Assembly (NCBI RefSeq): GCF_905220565.1
Contig: NC_059395.1
Span: 14,115,289 to 14,179,288, forward strand
DNA: 64,000 nt
Source: Melitaea cinxia
Lineage: Eukaryota; Arthropoda; Insecta; Lepidoptera; Nymphalidae
Direction of reading: 5' to 3'
The translations under genes and the position numbers were made by a program. The notes under the pieces are model-generated. The model worked only from the letters and a program-made list of their open reading frames with translations, did no database searches and was not told the origin of the DNA. Positions 1 to 12,898 of this stretch are shown here, one piece after another (position 1 is the stretch's first letter; the number at the start of each line of letters is the position of its first letter).

Positions 1-3000
1 TCTAGCAGCTGGTAGAAATAATTAAAGGTATACGTCATTCAATGATTGCCGTCAAAATTAACAAATATTTTTGAAGATTTGAACTTTCTAAGTTAGCAGT
101 ACAGTTTCTTCTTCAGCGAAGGATAAGTAATAATTTAAAACATTTTCTTTATTCTCAGTAATAAGACATACGAAAGCTCTTCTCGAGCGTTTGGCGTCTC
201 GCAGTTACCAAGAATCACGGTGCCTATCCAAGTATGGCGGTTTTCAGGTCGCGGTTACAAAACACCCAGCGAACTAGTTCACGGACGGCCTAAGATAATT
301 CAATTGTGTGACACCTGCTCTAATATTAGTTACTTGTTAGCTAACAAACCAAGTGGAAAATTTAACTGTAACAATCAATAATTAAAAACGTGATATTACT
401 CTTCATAGCATCGCTCGTGACGGTTATTCCGACTTGTATTACGTCATTTTATAGTTCGATCTACTCTAATGCATTCTCAATATTTACAAGTGCAGAGCTG
501 TTTTTACGTGCAATAAATAAGAGAATATGGTTTTACCGTAGAACATTTCATATTCTTTAATGATACGTTGTGTGTATTTAACGGCATATAGGTAACAGAT
601 AGGCTCATTTCACAACTAGTAAGTAGAGTGAGGAATGCGGACCGGCCGTAGCAATCGGCCTTGCATCTTGCCAACTGACCATTCACAGAATACATTCAGT
701 ATGAACACAACGTTACTACTTCTATATTATGTTATAAATATTACAACAAGGGCGATGACCTGAAAGAGTCAAAAAGTCGAAGTTTTAATTGGAGCGATGT
801 AAATAGAATTTGTGATAAATTAGTAGAGCATGTTGCGCGTCTCTGAACATAGCGAAAAACATAAGCGGCAATTGACATTATTTCAAGAAATGTTTTATGT
901 ATCTATACAAATAAATAAAATTGGGGTGTCTGTTTGTAATATTAAAATAACCGCTTTTTACTATATGTATATGGATGTACCAAACATATACATATACCAA
1001 AATGACATTTTATAAAATTTTTGTCTGTCTGTCTGTTTGTTCTGGCTAATCTCTGAAACGGCTGGACTGATTTTGACGGGACTTTCACTGGCAGATAGCT
1101 GATGTAATAAGGAGTAACTTAGGCTATTTTTATTTTAGAAATTTATTTGTTTTGTATCTGCGAACTGAACAATAACCTTAAATTCCACGTGAACGAAATC
1201 GCGGGCACAGCTAGTTTGTAAATGAAACCGACTATTCCTTTTTTTATTTGTTTTTTTTTTAATAACATTTGAAATGTTTCCAAGCATATAAATAAACACA
1301 AGATAAGTGTATCAAAAATATAATGTTGTCTAACGTTATTGAAAAATGTAAAAAAAGTTAACACTTTGTTTTTCCCTCTTTCTTTTAGCTAATTAGGTAT
1401 ATGGTTTCTTGCAATCAAAGTTTTACAATATTATATATATTCTATGTACTAAGTCCACTTAGTTCAAACAATCAAACAGGATAAACATATCAGTCACATT
1501 AAATAACATATATAAATAAGTACTACAAATAAAATAGTTGTTTCATCATTGGTTTTATGATAATATAAAATGCAACTAAAATTACTGTTATAATTTATAC
1601 TGATATTACAGTGGACATATTGCTTTACTTTAATTTTTTGTAGCAATAAATTTCAGTTTTAAGACATTGATTTTTTATAAGAAAGGGTTTTTTCACTTAA
1701 AAAAAAAAAAACAATTTTATAATATTATTTAAAAATTACAACTGCAAGCTAATAAAACCAGGTAAAGTGGCGGTACTTATATAAAACCACAGTTAGAGAA
1801 AAGTAATATTAATATACATTGACAATCTAATTTTTAAATTTATTAACTTAAAACCAAAATTTAGTTTATTCAAGTAGACTATAAAAGTACTTTTGAATCA
1901 TCACTACAAATTATAGTCAGGTCCAATCAGACTAAAAAATAAGAGTGAAGGTAGGTTCGAATATCTAGATTGACCGGACTGTTATTACTATGGTTGTTTT
2001 TAATAAATAATTATTGTGAAAGTATTTAAATAAAGTTAAAATAAATCTACGACGAATTTAGAATGTAGTTTCTACAGAGAAGAATCTGCAAGAAATGCTG
2101 TAAAAGTAAAGCTCTGTAAACTTTTGTACATGAAAAACTATACCCCAGAAATAACATGATCAATAAAAGTTCATACTGCTAGACATATTAATTAAGCAGA
2201 AGCTATTTAGATGTGTTTGTAACTGAGAGAGACATCCAGAGTAATTTCTATTAATTATCTTTATTCAACAATGAACAATGAAACCATAGTTCTAATTGTT
2301 ATGAAGATAGATCTAAATATTTCCATGAATGGAATTGATATTGATTAGCTACTATCTTAACTCCGCTCATATTGATAAATAATCAATAAGCCAAGCAAAA
2401 TTTTTACAGAAATGATACATATATAAAGCATTTAAAGGTAAATATCATAATTAATAAAACCTGGCAGAGAAGACAGCCTGAACTATTGAATCTACCAGAC
2501 CATAGTGAAATACCGAAGGCAAAGATTCAATTAACTGACTTTGTATTAAAAGGTATACAATGATTACTTTAGCTACCAACTGTGAGAAACAATACATTGC
2601 ATCATACAATATCATATTTCTAATACACATTGTCTTATGTTAATTCTAGTTCTTCGAATCTAACATTATAAAAAAATAGTGGACCTTAGTGTCCACGTCG
2701 GCTCCGTATATTAACACAGACAGGACGCATTACTCAAAGAGTTTTGTCTTCAAGCATTGTGGAATCTTCCAAGTGATAAATTGAAATAGCAAATATTTAG
2801 AAAACAAAAACTTAGATTTTTCAGCCTGTGGAGTTCTACGTGACTTTTTAAATTCTTTTATTCATTTTAGGGACAATACGTGACTTTTATGTTAGATCAT
2901 TGGAGATCATATCTAGCTTCATTGTGAGAAAATTCTCAAATGCAAAATAAAAGATAAAGAATTGAAAATACTTGTTTTCCTTGTGTAAAAAAAGACATAG

Positions 3001-3967
3001 TAGTAATGTATAAATAGTTAAAGCACAATAAGAGTAGAAAACCGAGTATAAAAATACCACTGAGAAAATAAAAAATAATATATTTTTGAAAGTTAGTAAA
3101 TTAATAAAATAGTCATTTTAAATAACAATACATTTTTTAAATTAATTCCTGCAAATCATCAATATTTCAAATTATAATATTGAAATTGATTGAATATATA
3201 GATATTATCAATCAATTTCACCAACTTTTTAAATGAATTACTACAATTTACCAATTATTTTTCTTAAAACAAATGGTGAACAAACAGCAAAAAATAATAA
3301 TTAGTTTATACTAATATTAAGCTTATACTTTACCTTAGAACATTATATAATTTACTACATTTGAAAATAGTAAAATCTATTTGAATGTTTTAATAATTAC
3401 TCAAGTAATAATAACTTAATCATAACAGCAAACTCTTAATGCAATTTATTCTTTTATGTAATATTCAGTTAATGAAAAACATCAATTAACATATTTCTCT
3501 GTTAGGTGTCTCAAAAACACAAGAATATAAATATGGAATTTTAAGACGAATTTAAATATTTGAATATTCAAATTACTCATTTCACTTTTTTGAAGTTTTT
3601 AAATTTTTTTGCGAACCTGGCGATTTCAAGCTCGACAAAATCAAAATAGTATAAAAATATATATAAAAAAGCTTAAACATATGCTAACTCTTGTGCACTT
3701 ATTGCGTAAATAAATATTTGGAAAATGACTACTGTATGAAAGTTAAAGTGCTTAGTCTAAATATACGTAGTTACCTACTATGAGAAGTAGTGTAAGGTAT
3801 ATAAAGTTATTCAACTTTCTATTTGTTACTTTAAAATAATTTTTAAAACGAAAATAAAAATGTATACGAAATGAGTTTCATCATTTTCGCAGCTCTTTTT
3901 ACGGCGACCGTTGCAAAAATTATAGTAAATTACAAAACTTGGCTAATTCAGTAGCAGTCGGACTTAC
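1..3967. other. AT-rich stretch, probably first intron of the Cip4-like gene
   Basis: No exon could be recognised on either strand. If the exon at 3968-3991 is read correctly, this interval is its downstream intron, because the gene runs leftward. The only structured part is a Helitron-like repeat at about 890-1214. The rest is AT-rich with short A/T runs and no ORF longer than about 73 codons, none of which resembles a known protein. Confidence 0.5.
890..1214 (+). mobile_element. Helitron-like non-autonomous repeat, family H1, copy 1
   Basis: The sequence carries a Pyr-rich 'gtctgtctgtctgtttgt' tract, a conserved body, and a right end reading CGCGGGCACAGCTAG followed by T. The same body occurs in opposite orientation at 16219-16460 and 26965-27750. 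An end in CTAG just before a T, with no terminal inverted repeat, fits Helitrons. The class assignment is inferred, but the repeat family itself is directly visible from three copies. Confidence 0.5.
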
Positions 3968-3991
3968 CCAAAGCTCAACACCCCAGTTCAT
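3968..3991 (-). CDS. Cip4: First coding exon of a Cip4/TOCA-family F-BAR protein (partial gene)
   Basis: The minus strand reads ATG followed by seven codons, giving MNWGVELW, and then a perfect GTAAGT donor. Cip4/TOCA family proteins (TRIP10, FNBP1, FNBP1L) begin with M-x-W-G-x-E-L-W, and as I recall their first coding exon ends at this same place. These proteins bend membranes through an N-terminal F-BAR domain and link Cdc42 to WASP/actin during endocytosis. The exon is exactly 24 nt and ends in phase 0. The remaining exons must lie left of the window, so intron 1 exceeds 3.9 kb. The call rests on eight residues plus the splice site, so it is good but not certain. Confidence 0.65.
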
Positions 3992-4777
3992 TGTCACGGC
4001 AGGTTATCACTCACTTTTCACAAAAAACATTGAAAACCCACTAGCACTTTGTTTAACAATAAAATAATAACAAAAATCTTTCACTACTATAATATTTTTG
4101 TCACGAAAGAAATAGAGGCACCACCATTTCAAACACTAAACATGGCTGACTGTTGGCTGACTGACCGTACCACAGACTACAGATCCGAAACAAATGTTTT
4201 CCTTGACAAGTACGAAGAAGACTGACAGTAGGCAAAGAGAAGACTGTAAACTTTTAAAGCAAGTATTACACTATGTATAACTTGAAGTAAGCATTGTCAA
4301 TCGAGCAACATTATGAAATCGTTAGAAAAAGTAGTTAAATATTATAAATTTGTATTACTAAATGAGTTTTCGCCAAATATGTTTCATAATTATAAATTAA
4401 GAGAAAATTCAACTTTTTAAGCGATTTCCAGGTAAGTCTCTAGATTAAGACCCGTCGAATGAAAAAAAATTAACCTTACCTATCTAAGCTCAAAATTTTA
4501 CTATTTATCGGCATAATTTCGTTACAAAAAAAATAACCCTAACATATATAACTTCAAAATTTGAGCGTTTATCGGCATAATTTCGTTACAAAATTAATTC
4601 GACGGGTCGTGTTCTAAGGCCTAGCCGATTTCCATACATTAGTTTCGGGTCGTTACAAATTGTGTATTTAAATTTAATGCATACAATAAATACATCATAA
4701 TTATATTAAATTTAAGTTTATAAATAAGTAAAATATTATTTTATATTTAATGATTTATTACACGATTATTCTCATTA
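3992..4777. other. Intergenic and 5' UTR/promoter region between Cip4-like exon and Tcte1
   Basis: This holds the presumed 5' leader and promoter of the leftward Cip4-like gene and the 3' flank of Tcte1, which is also leftward. The part nearest the start codon (about 3990-4250) is less AT-rich and includes several CTGACTG-like repeats near 4145-4175. A short inverted-repeat element lies at 4449-4608. No coding sequence is seen. Confidence 0.5.
4449..4608. repeat. Small palindromic MITE-like element
   Basis: GACCCGTCGAAT at 4449-4460 is perfectly inverted as ATTCGACGGGTC at 4597-4608. Between them is a direct repeat: TATCGGCATAATTTCGTTAC occurs at about 4506 and again at about 4570. About 160 bp with short terminal inverted repeats and no ORF suggests a miniature inverted-repeat element, but no clear target duplication was identified. 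Confidence 0.4.
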
Positions 4778-7700
4778 TTATATATCAGAATTATTATTTG
4801 AAACATAAATTTTTATATGTCGTTCAGTATTATTACATCTTGGCTGTAAAAGTGATCCATCAGATTTGCGACGAACTAGAGTAGCACGTAGAATTTCCTG
4901 AAATTAGAACAAACATTTTATATGTTTTCGACTTTCACGATTGAACACTTTATTTTTATTTTATAACTCCAACGTGAACTAGTTCGTTCAGCTTTATCAA
5001 TGAAAAATATTCTGGTCACTTAGTCTTTCTTTTTCTAACTTTGACAACATCGTACTTTCACTGACTATGAGATGATACCCTAAGGGCTACGCTATGGAAA
5101 AATCCCATAAACATTTCTTAATATCATATCAAAAATCGACCGTTCCTGCGGGGATCGAACCTGCGTCTCCGACTGACCGTATGAAAATCATCATATCAAA
5201 AATTTCGATCTGACATAAACATCGTTCCATAGCTTAATTGGCTAGAGCACCGACACGGTGAGTCGGAGATGAAGGTTCGATCCCTGCTGAATGGTCGATT
5301 TTTGGTATGATATAAAAAAAATGTTAAGAATTCCCTAATGTGTGGGTGGCATAGAAATAAAATCGTACAAATCTCGTAAACCTTATAAAAACATAGACAA
5401 ATGGAGACTAAATTCTCATCACTCGGTATGAGAATTTGCTCTGCATTTGTCCATGTTTTTTATGAGGTTTATGAGATATTTTCCATATGGTAAGATTTAC
5501 CCCACTAAACACATTTACTACACACTACTTGCTGCAACGAAAAAAATGTCTGCCTCCAAATATGACAGCGTAAGAGAGCCGAAGCAGCGTAAGAGGACCG
5601 AAGCAGAGAAAACTTTTATTCAGCATGTATTTAAATCAAATACCTAGTAATAATTTCACGTTTTGTATTAATAAATTTCAGAAATAAAGTACCTGGACAG
5701 GTTCCAAAATAACATGATGACTTGATCTTCTTGATGTAGGAGGTCCAGATGAATTACGTGATGACGGTAATGGGCTCTAAATTAATAGAAAAATAAAATA
5801 TAATTTAACAGTAAAAAAAACCAAACTTAACATTCTTTGATTTTAAAAATATTTAATAAAATTACTTTCACAGAAGGAACAAAACCGAATTCTGTGGGAA
5901 GAGGTTGTGTTTGTACACTGAAATATCCTTCCTCAGATGCTATAGATACAATAGATGGTCTTGCTGATAGCTGTTGCGCTAAAAGTAATGGGTCGGCGTC
6001 TGTAAAAGTCACTTATATATTACTACTAGAAATTAAAATGTTTGTCACTTTTAACAGAAAATAATTTATTTAGGCATATATTTTGGAAAAAAAAATACTA
6101 TGTAGTTGTATTGCAAGGATAATTCTTCTTACCGATATTCATTCCCTTAACAACTCTACGTGCTTGAACTAGTCTACCTGCACTTCGTCTAAATCTAATA
6201 CCCTTTTCAGATTCTCTTCTCAATCTTTGAGCGGCCGCAGCTGCCTCGGCGATTGCCATAGGAATGGATCCCATGCCGGATCTTTTCAAGTTTATATCAA
6301 TTAAATAGCTTAGACAAATTGCATTTGACAAATTACTGTCACTGGGCTAAAAATACAATATTTATAATTACAAAATTAAAATTACAACAAAAACATATCG
6401 TCCCCATACCCTGTAATGTTTGTTTGTTTGTTAAGTGTTTTGCTTTATAATATGTATATAATTTTAGTATTTTATTATATATGTACCAATTTTCAAAATT
6501 TATTATTATTATAGTTTTATTAATATATTTTATATAAGAACTGCTTTCCGTCTATCTATTTACAGGTGACGCTGAAAATCGGCTCCAACAAATGCCGAAG
6601 CGTCATCCATTTCAATGCTCCCATCAATGCATCGCTATGCAGATTGCCGGTTTTTTTTTCTTTTTTTTTCTATTTATTTTGTTCTTTTTTTTAAATTATT
6701 ATTGTTGTTTTTATGTGGGAATTATAAAAGTGACAGCCGAAAGTTGTAAAAAAGCAAAGTTTAATTTAAAATTAAATTTATTATTATTAAATTATAATTA
6801 ATAGACGTGACAATTGTTCGATGTGAGAAACAAGAGTGACTTAAATTTAGAGAAGCATCGTTCAGTCGGGGCTTTGAGTTGTGTTGCATTCTTCGTGTTG
6901 GGACGTTTTCACACGATGCACAGGTGCGATGCCCAGGGAAAGTTTCGCAAGATGCTCCGGCTAACGATTCGAGTCATGGGAAAGTTTCAGAGCAAGCTCC
7001 GGTCAGCAAATCCTGGCGTAGAGCGCTTCGTAACATAGTTAGTTACCTATTATTATTATTTTTAAATTTATTGTGTTTTATTTAAGTTGTATTTTATGCT
7101 CATTGTTTCCAATGTAATTATTTGTAATACTATCTACATAGTTATATTTTAATAGAGTTGTTATGTTGTGATTTTCATTTTTTGTCTAGTCTTTAAGTTG
7201 TATGTATGTGTGTGAGTGTGAATAAATGATTATTATTATTAAAGGTTTTTTTACTAACGGATCCAATTTCATTAACGCTAATGTCTAGATGCCTCAAAGG
7301 TGTTTTTACTAATCCTATTGCTCTTGCCAGAAGATCTCCACATGTAGGTGGATTTTCAGCATTCATAGTAGACCACACACCTGCTGGAGGTTTTTGTAAT
7401 GGGGCAGATTTTATTCCACATCCTGAAATATTTAAACTGAAAATAGTAATAAAATTAAATATAGTAAAGAAATAAATTAATTTATTTTTCAGACCAAAAA
7501 AAAAAATACTTACGAAGTGAGATTGCATCCTCTTGCTATCGCCACTGCTATATGAGCAATCCCTTCAGATCCAAGTTTATTATTCAACCTTAAATCCAAT
7601 GTACGTATACCACAACTAGTATGATTAAGTACATGTGATATATTTTCAATCCCATATGGACCTTTTACAAATTATATTAATTGAAATTCAAATTAGAACT

Positions 7701-10700
7701 AATTAAGTCAAGAAAATTTGTATTGTAGGTATTTTCAAACACTTACCAAACACATTATCCGCTAAAATTAGATTTCTTAATTTATCTTTTTTCGAAATAA
7801 ACTTCGCAATGGATGATGCACCATCATCACCTATTTTACAATGGCTGAAGTCTAAAGTTTCAATTTTTTTATTATCTTGTAATCCTCGAAGAATATATTT
7901 TACTCTTTGACAATTCATGTCACTTCTAGTAATGCTGTAAGGAATATAGATCTTGTTGATTGGTAATCTCAGATTATACATACTCTTTTGATATCAACTC
8001 TGATCTGTTTGGTTTATGTATTATGTTTGAATTACTTTAAATTTGGGAGGTCAGTTTTATTTGTTCAGATTGAATTGTGTCCTAATTTAAGATTCTGTGA
8101 AAATCCCATGAAGAAGTAACATGTCTAATTATCTAACAAAAGTTTTTTATTTTATATAAATTTCATAATGATTACGTTTCATCAAAAATAAATTCAAAAT
8201 GTTTAAGTTAAAATAAATAGTTTTCTAATCAGCCCTGTCAGCCCTTAAGTTTCTTTTTGGTTTGAAAGTGATCCCACTAGCCACATCTACCACTTAAGAG
8301 ATGTAAGCAACAAAATGTTTTAATGATTAAAAGTGGTTGACTTGATTAGTTTTTGTGTACATACCGAAAAACTTTTAACTGGACGCAGTTTTGCAATCCA
8401 CGTGCTAAATTTTTAGCGTCATTATTCGTAAACTGAAATTGATCTCTACGGTATTCAATACCAATGAATCGTAATTGAAATGTAATATGTAATTCTGTTA
8501 AATTAGACAAACTACACAAAGCTGCGTGTAAAGATATATGATCTGAAATAATAATAATAATAATTATTATTATTATAAAAGTAGTTATAGCAGTAATCCA
8601 AGATTTTGAATAGAAACCTATTTCTTGTTTGATGATACCTCGGGTTGGATTTTCGCTGTTACAATTTGTTTCTTTGTTGATACTTTCTCTTTGACCAGAA
8701 ATTAATTCCGCCATTTCTGGTGAATAATTTCGTTTTTCTTGAATATCGGTTGGTATTAGACTTCTTATATATAACGATTGTATATAAGGTCCACAAAGTT
8801 TTACTAAATTTTTTACCTTAAAACAAATAGCTTTTTACAGATAAAAATAACTCCACGTAGTTAAATTGGAAGTGATCAAGATGCAAATACACATTTATGG
8901 AACTAAGTTTTAGGTATAATATCAATAATATTACCTTTTCAGGATCGTATTGGCGTGGATTCATATTTTCTAAAATGTCTGCATAATGACGTTCCATAAA
9001 AATATTTATCCAAGGTTTATTATTTTCATCAAGTGAATATTCAGACCACTTAGAATAATAACATCTTTTCCAAAAAGAATCACTTTTAACATTATCTACT
9101 AAAATTTGTAGTGGAATATCTGTTTTTAAAACTTGCAAAAAATACTCTCGGTCTTTTGCAATAAGTTCCTCTAGTTTTGGTGTCTCTTAAAAATGTTCCA
9201 AAAAAATATTAAGGTAGATAAATATTTTGACTCTGTATTTTACACTTACACTTCCCTACAGCTTTTACTGTGCCGTGTCCTATGCTCAAAGGTAGACTGG
9301 AAGAGATCGCTCTTCTAGCGATAATACCACCTTTATATACCGTTTTTAGGGTTCCGTAGCCAAAGGATAAAAACGGGACGCTATTACTAAGACTTGGCTG
9401 TCTATCCGTCCGTCCGTCTGTCTGTCAACAGGCTGTGTCTCAAGAATCACGATAGCTAGACAATTAAAAATTTCACAAAGTATGTATATCTGTTGCCATT
9501 ATAACAACAAATACTAAAATCAAAATAAAATAAACATTTGAGGGGGGCCGGGGGATCCCAACAAACATGATTTTTTTGCCCTTTTTTGTTCGATATCAAT
9601 AACGGCAACAGGTAGGCGCTTTAAATATTCAAAAAATACTCAGTTGTACTTTAATAATAAAAAATAAAATTAAAATAAAATAAATATTTAAGGGGTCTCC
9701 CATACACAAACGCCATTTTTTGTCTATTTTGATCGATATCAACAAATGGTAACAGGTTTTTTAGTTTTTTTTTTTTTTGAGTTTACGAATGAATCTAATA
9801 TTTACGATATAAATAAAATAGCATTTTACTATGCCCCGGAAAATCTGAGTGTGAATGTGAGTTGTATAGTTTTAAATGCAAGTAGATAATCAAATTTTGC
9901 CGGTTTTAATTTTTTCATAAACTCAATGACACCGACAAACATATTAATTAACAAATAACAAGACAAACAGATTTAAATGCCTATTTGTTTTGATAAAGTA
10001 AGAAAAAGATTAAATTATACATTTGCTTACAAAAATTATCATTATATTATTTTACAGTAATTTTCGCATATTTTTTATTTTTATGAAAGTATCAAACGCG
10101 GTTTATTATACTATACAACAGGTGCTTGGCACGTGTGAGGAAAAGAGAAGCTGCGCAGATTATGCGTGGACCTTACCTCTAAGAGCGCTGGCACTCGACT
10201 GATTTACTGGATTTGATGCGTGGTATTATATACGATCTTTTTATTTTTGATACAATAAGTATATTAATTTTTTTTTATGTTCCTAAATGATGTAAATTTA
10301 CTTTGGTATACATAGTTCCTTAAAATTTCTTTGTTTTATAAGAAAAATATCGCTTTTAAAATTGTAATTATTTGGAAAAATTTTGTAAATTAAAATTTTT
10401 ATTACAGATTAACGGCGATACAAATGAAAAAAAAATCTGCATTATGTATCAATAAAAACATATTCAACATATTACCATATTTTTTATACAGTTTTAAGGT
10501 AGAGGTTATAGAAAAATAGAACTTCAAATTATACATTTCGACCGTTTACCCAGGGCTGATGAAAAGGTTAATAATTTTATAACAATATAAATCATAGTTT
10601 TGATCCATTATCTTACTACAACAAAGGTTGCTCCAATATTTCAAAAATATAAATTACTATATTGCATCCAATATTAAGAATACCGACGTCAAAATATTAC

Positions 10701-12898
10701 AATTTCGCGGATTGTTTTGAACCATTTTTGTGAAATGGCTTTTAAATATTTTACAGAAATGTTACTTATATTTTTATATATATATTTCTTATGTGCGTGG
10801 GTATGTCACTGAACTCCTCCTAGACGGCTGGACCGATTTTGATGATTTTTTTTGTGTGAGTTCAAGGGGATTGGAGAATGGTTTAGATTTACAATTTGGT
10901 CCACTGAAAAATGTTTATGTAACTAATTTTTCATTTATAAGTAAGTAGTTGTTGATTTTGGAATGTTTTACATTAGATCCGGTAGACTGCTCTACCATTG
11001 CAGCATCAAATATTAAATATTATTCTATTTTAATTTCAGTTTGTCCCGACAGTTGGTGCTGCAATCAAATTAAGAAAAATATTTGAAATTTTGTGTTATG
11101 TCAAAACAACGTTTGCGGGTGTGTGCTAATATTTTATAAATATGTAATTCGTATTTAAATATGATTCCCAAAAAAACACGACTTGTTAGAGCGCCTATCA
11201 GTTTTTGAGAAGCAATTATTCTCAATCTTGTAATTAAGATAAGACGCAATATAATAAAAAAAATAATAACAATAATAAAGTCTTTTTGCGGTAAGATATC
11301 AATTAAGTTAGCATAATTTTGGTCGGTGGACTCACGTCAGCATTAGGGATACTAAAATAGAATAATTAGTTTTCTTAAAGTAAGCTGCAGTAGCGTACTA
11401 AGTAAATGATCACTAACAAAACAAAAGCACGGGCATTTTAAGCCTGTGGACATAACTTTATATAAAAAAAAATCTTGTAATTGTGTAATTTGTATCAATT
11501 TTTAATTTATAGTTATTTTTTATTTTTATTTTATACATTGCCTCGTTACAACACATCGTGCGTTAATTCATTATTAATAATTGTGTTTGCAGGCAAACGA
11601 AAACAAAAAACCGACTTCAATTATATCGACAAGTAATACAACGAAAAAATAGTCAAGAAATAGACATTATCAAAGATTACTCCAAAAGTTGTAATCAGAT
11701 CTTGATGAAATTTGAATGTGACCACACGATAAACATCGGCTTTTGATTAAATTAAAAATCATCAAAATCGGATTTTCGAGAGTTTCCCTCGATTTCTCTG
11801 GGGTCCCATCATCAGATCCTGGTTTCCTTATCATGGTACCACACCAGGGATATCTCCTTTTCAACCAAAAAAGAATTATCAAAATCTTTTCATAATCGAC
11901 GAAGTTATCCTTGAACACTCATTAAAAAAAAATTATATATATATATACGGTCGTATTGAGTAATCTCCTCCTTTTTTGTAGTCGGTTAAAAAAGACTTCA
12001 TCCAAACCGCCATCACCGGAACCATTTTAACTCTCTTTTCTACTAATCCTTCACGATTTAATAAAAATACCGAGCTGAGATCGGTCACCCAGGTACTTAA
12101 ATACCAGGTAATAATAAAGCGCGACAGCATATATCTATCTTTTAAGGTTGGCTCACTATAACCTTTTTTATGCTAACCAAGTTTGTTCCAAAATAATGCA
12201 TTATTTGTGAAGATGTTTTTATAAACATGATATTAATCCTTATCTAAATAAATACGTTATTCATCACAAGTATTTAATTTAAAACAAAATAGCCTTTTAC
12301 ATTATTCGATTTAAATGAGTATCTCAGGAGATATCGCAGTTTTAAAATAACATCGCAGCAAAATAATGATCAAGTATTGCGCGCACCTCTGTTCCACGTG
12401 GACGAAGTCGCGCGCAGAAGCTAGTTTCCTTATAAAATTTTGTGGTAGCACTTCGGAGATGCGCAGGTGGCGCGGTGCGTGGCAAGTTGCTAGGCAACGA
12501 TCCCAAGAGTAATACAATGATCGTTCGGGTAGCGATAACGTCACGAAGCAAGGCAAGCTAGTTACAATATGAAATTTGTTTAAATACTTAGTCAATGCTA
12601 TATTATTGCGATGGTACGGAACCCTTCGTGCGCGAGTCCGACTCGCACTTGGCTGGTTTTTTATTTGTAACATGTTATTGTTTTTATTTTGTTGTTTTCA
12701 ATAAAGAGTATTATTATTATTATTGTTTTACATACCTGTCCAATTTACGCTTAATTTTTCTACACATATTTTTACTAAACTTTGTGGGTGGTTTAAGTCC
12801 CATTGAAAATTTTCTGATTTCAATTTTCTTTCACTTTCAGTATTTTCTTTGCTTTTGTAAGCGAAATATGTATTTCTACTTACGCCTAATGGAATCAT
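4778..12898 (-). CDS. Tcte1: Dynein regulatory complex subunit 5 (T-complex testis-expressed 1 orthologue), leucine-rich repeat protein
   Basis: Eleven exons on the minus strand join in one frame: 12736-12898, 8935-9185, 8639-8816, 8365-8542, 7747-7934, 7514-7661, 7259-7436, 6133-6346, 5866-5999, 5693-5776 and 4778-4897, giving 611 residues. TCTE1/DRC5 is a subunit of the nexin-dynein regulatory complex that links axonemal doublets and controls dynein in cilia and sperm flagella. Two features match it: a segment with the pattern FWKRC..KW...WI.IFMERH, and LRRs such as IETLDFSHCKIGDDGASSI (around residue 280) and IRTLDLRLNNKLGSEG. The start is the first in-frame ATG (12898). An upstream TTG has no support. 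The human protein is about 500 residues, so the Arg/Ser-rich C-terminal part (exons 8-11, about residues 430-611) is an extension. The donor of exon 7 is GTTAGT. Intron 1 (about 3.5 kb) is packed with repeats. Confidence 0.9.
5222..5335 (+). repeat. tRNA-derived SINE (tRNA-like head)
   Basis: An A-box-like TAGCTTAATTGGCTAGAGCA and a B-box GGTTCGATCCC are spaced as in a tRNA, followed by an unrelated AT-rich body. A partial inverted copy of the B-box segment (GGGATCGAACCTGCG) lies about 75 bp to the left at 5152-5166. The acceptor stem does not pair as in a functional tRNA, so this is a SINE and not a tRNA gene. The body tail recurs near 19830-19870. Confidence 0.5.
6550..7240. repeat. Repeat-derived sequence in Tcte1 intron 7
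   Basis: This interval lies between exons at 6133-6346 and 7259-7436. It has a patch of higher GC content (about 6840-7040) unlike the flanks, then an AT-rich tail ending in TG and TTA microsatellites (7200-7240). Short open stretches on the plus strand look unlike any protein I know. It is probably a decayed retroelement fragment and cannot be assigned to a family. Confidence 0.3.
9335..12662. mobile_element. Composite repeat block in Tcte1 intron 1 (GGGTTCCGTA element with nested insertions)
   Basis: The left end (about 9340) contains TTTTTAGGGTTCCGTAGCC and the right end (about 12605-12662) contains GGTACGGAACCC and then GAGTCCGACTCGC. This pairing, AGGGTTCCGTA inverted, is a widespread insect repeat whose ends are normally about 0.6 kb apart. 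Here they are 3.3 kb apart because other repeats sit between them, including a MITE-like 'accgacttc' copy at 11584-11997 and a CTAG-ending fragment near 12385-12425. Part of the body is tandemly duplicated (9540-9600 against 9690-9760, both with GATCGATATCAA-like text). Confidence 0.45.
11584..11997 (+). mobile_element. MITE-like element, 'AACCGACTTC' family, copy 1
   Basis: It begins CAAACGAAAACAAAAAACCGACTT and ends CTCCTCCTTTTTTGTAGTCGGTTAA, so AACCGACTTC-type ends face each other. A longer copy is at 38370-38998 and others are at 23184-23535 and about 17030-17282. Internally, copies 1 and 4 share the stretch containing GAGAGTTTCCCTCGATTTCT. There is no coding capacity. Confidence 0.5.

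Noticed and set aside
504..695. 63-codon minus-strand ORF as an exon of the Cip4-like gene
   Set aside because: The translation has no F-BAR features and no convincing splice sites in phase 0.
5222..5295. Functional tRNA gene
   Set aside because: A and B boxes are present but the acceptor stem does not pair and the repeat body continues, as in a SINE. An inverted partial copy lies next to it.
6592..7085. Short plus-strand ORFs in Tcte1 intron 7
   Set aside because: They include a homopolymer T run and repeat-like sequence, and match no family. They lie inside an intron of a gene on the other strand.
12311..12673. 120-codon minus-strand ORF in Tcte1 intron 1
   Set aside because: It overlaps repeat ends (the CTAG-ending fragment and the GGTACGGAACCC element end) and resembles no protein.
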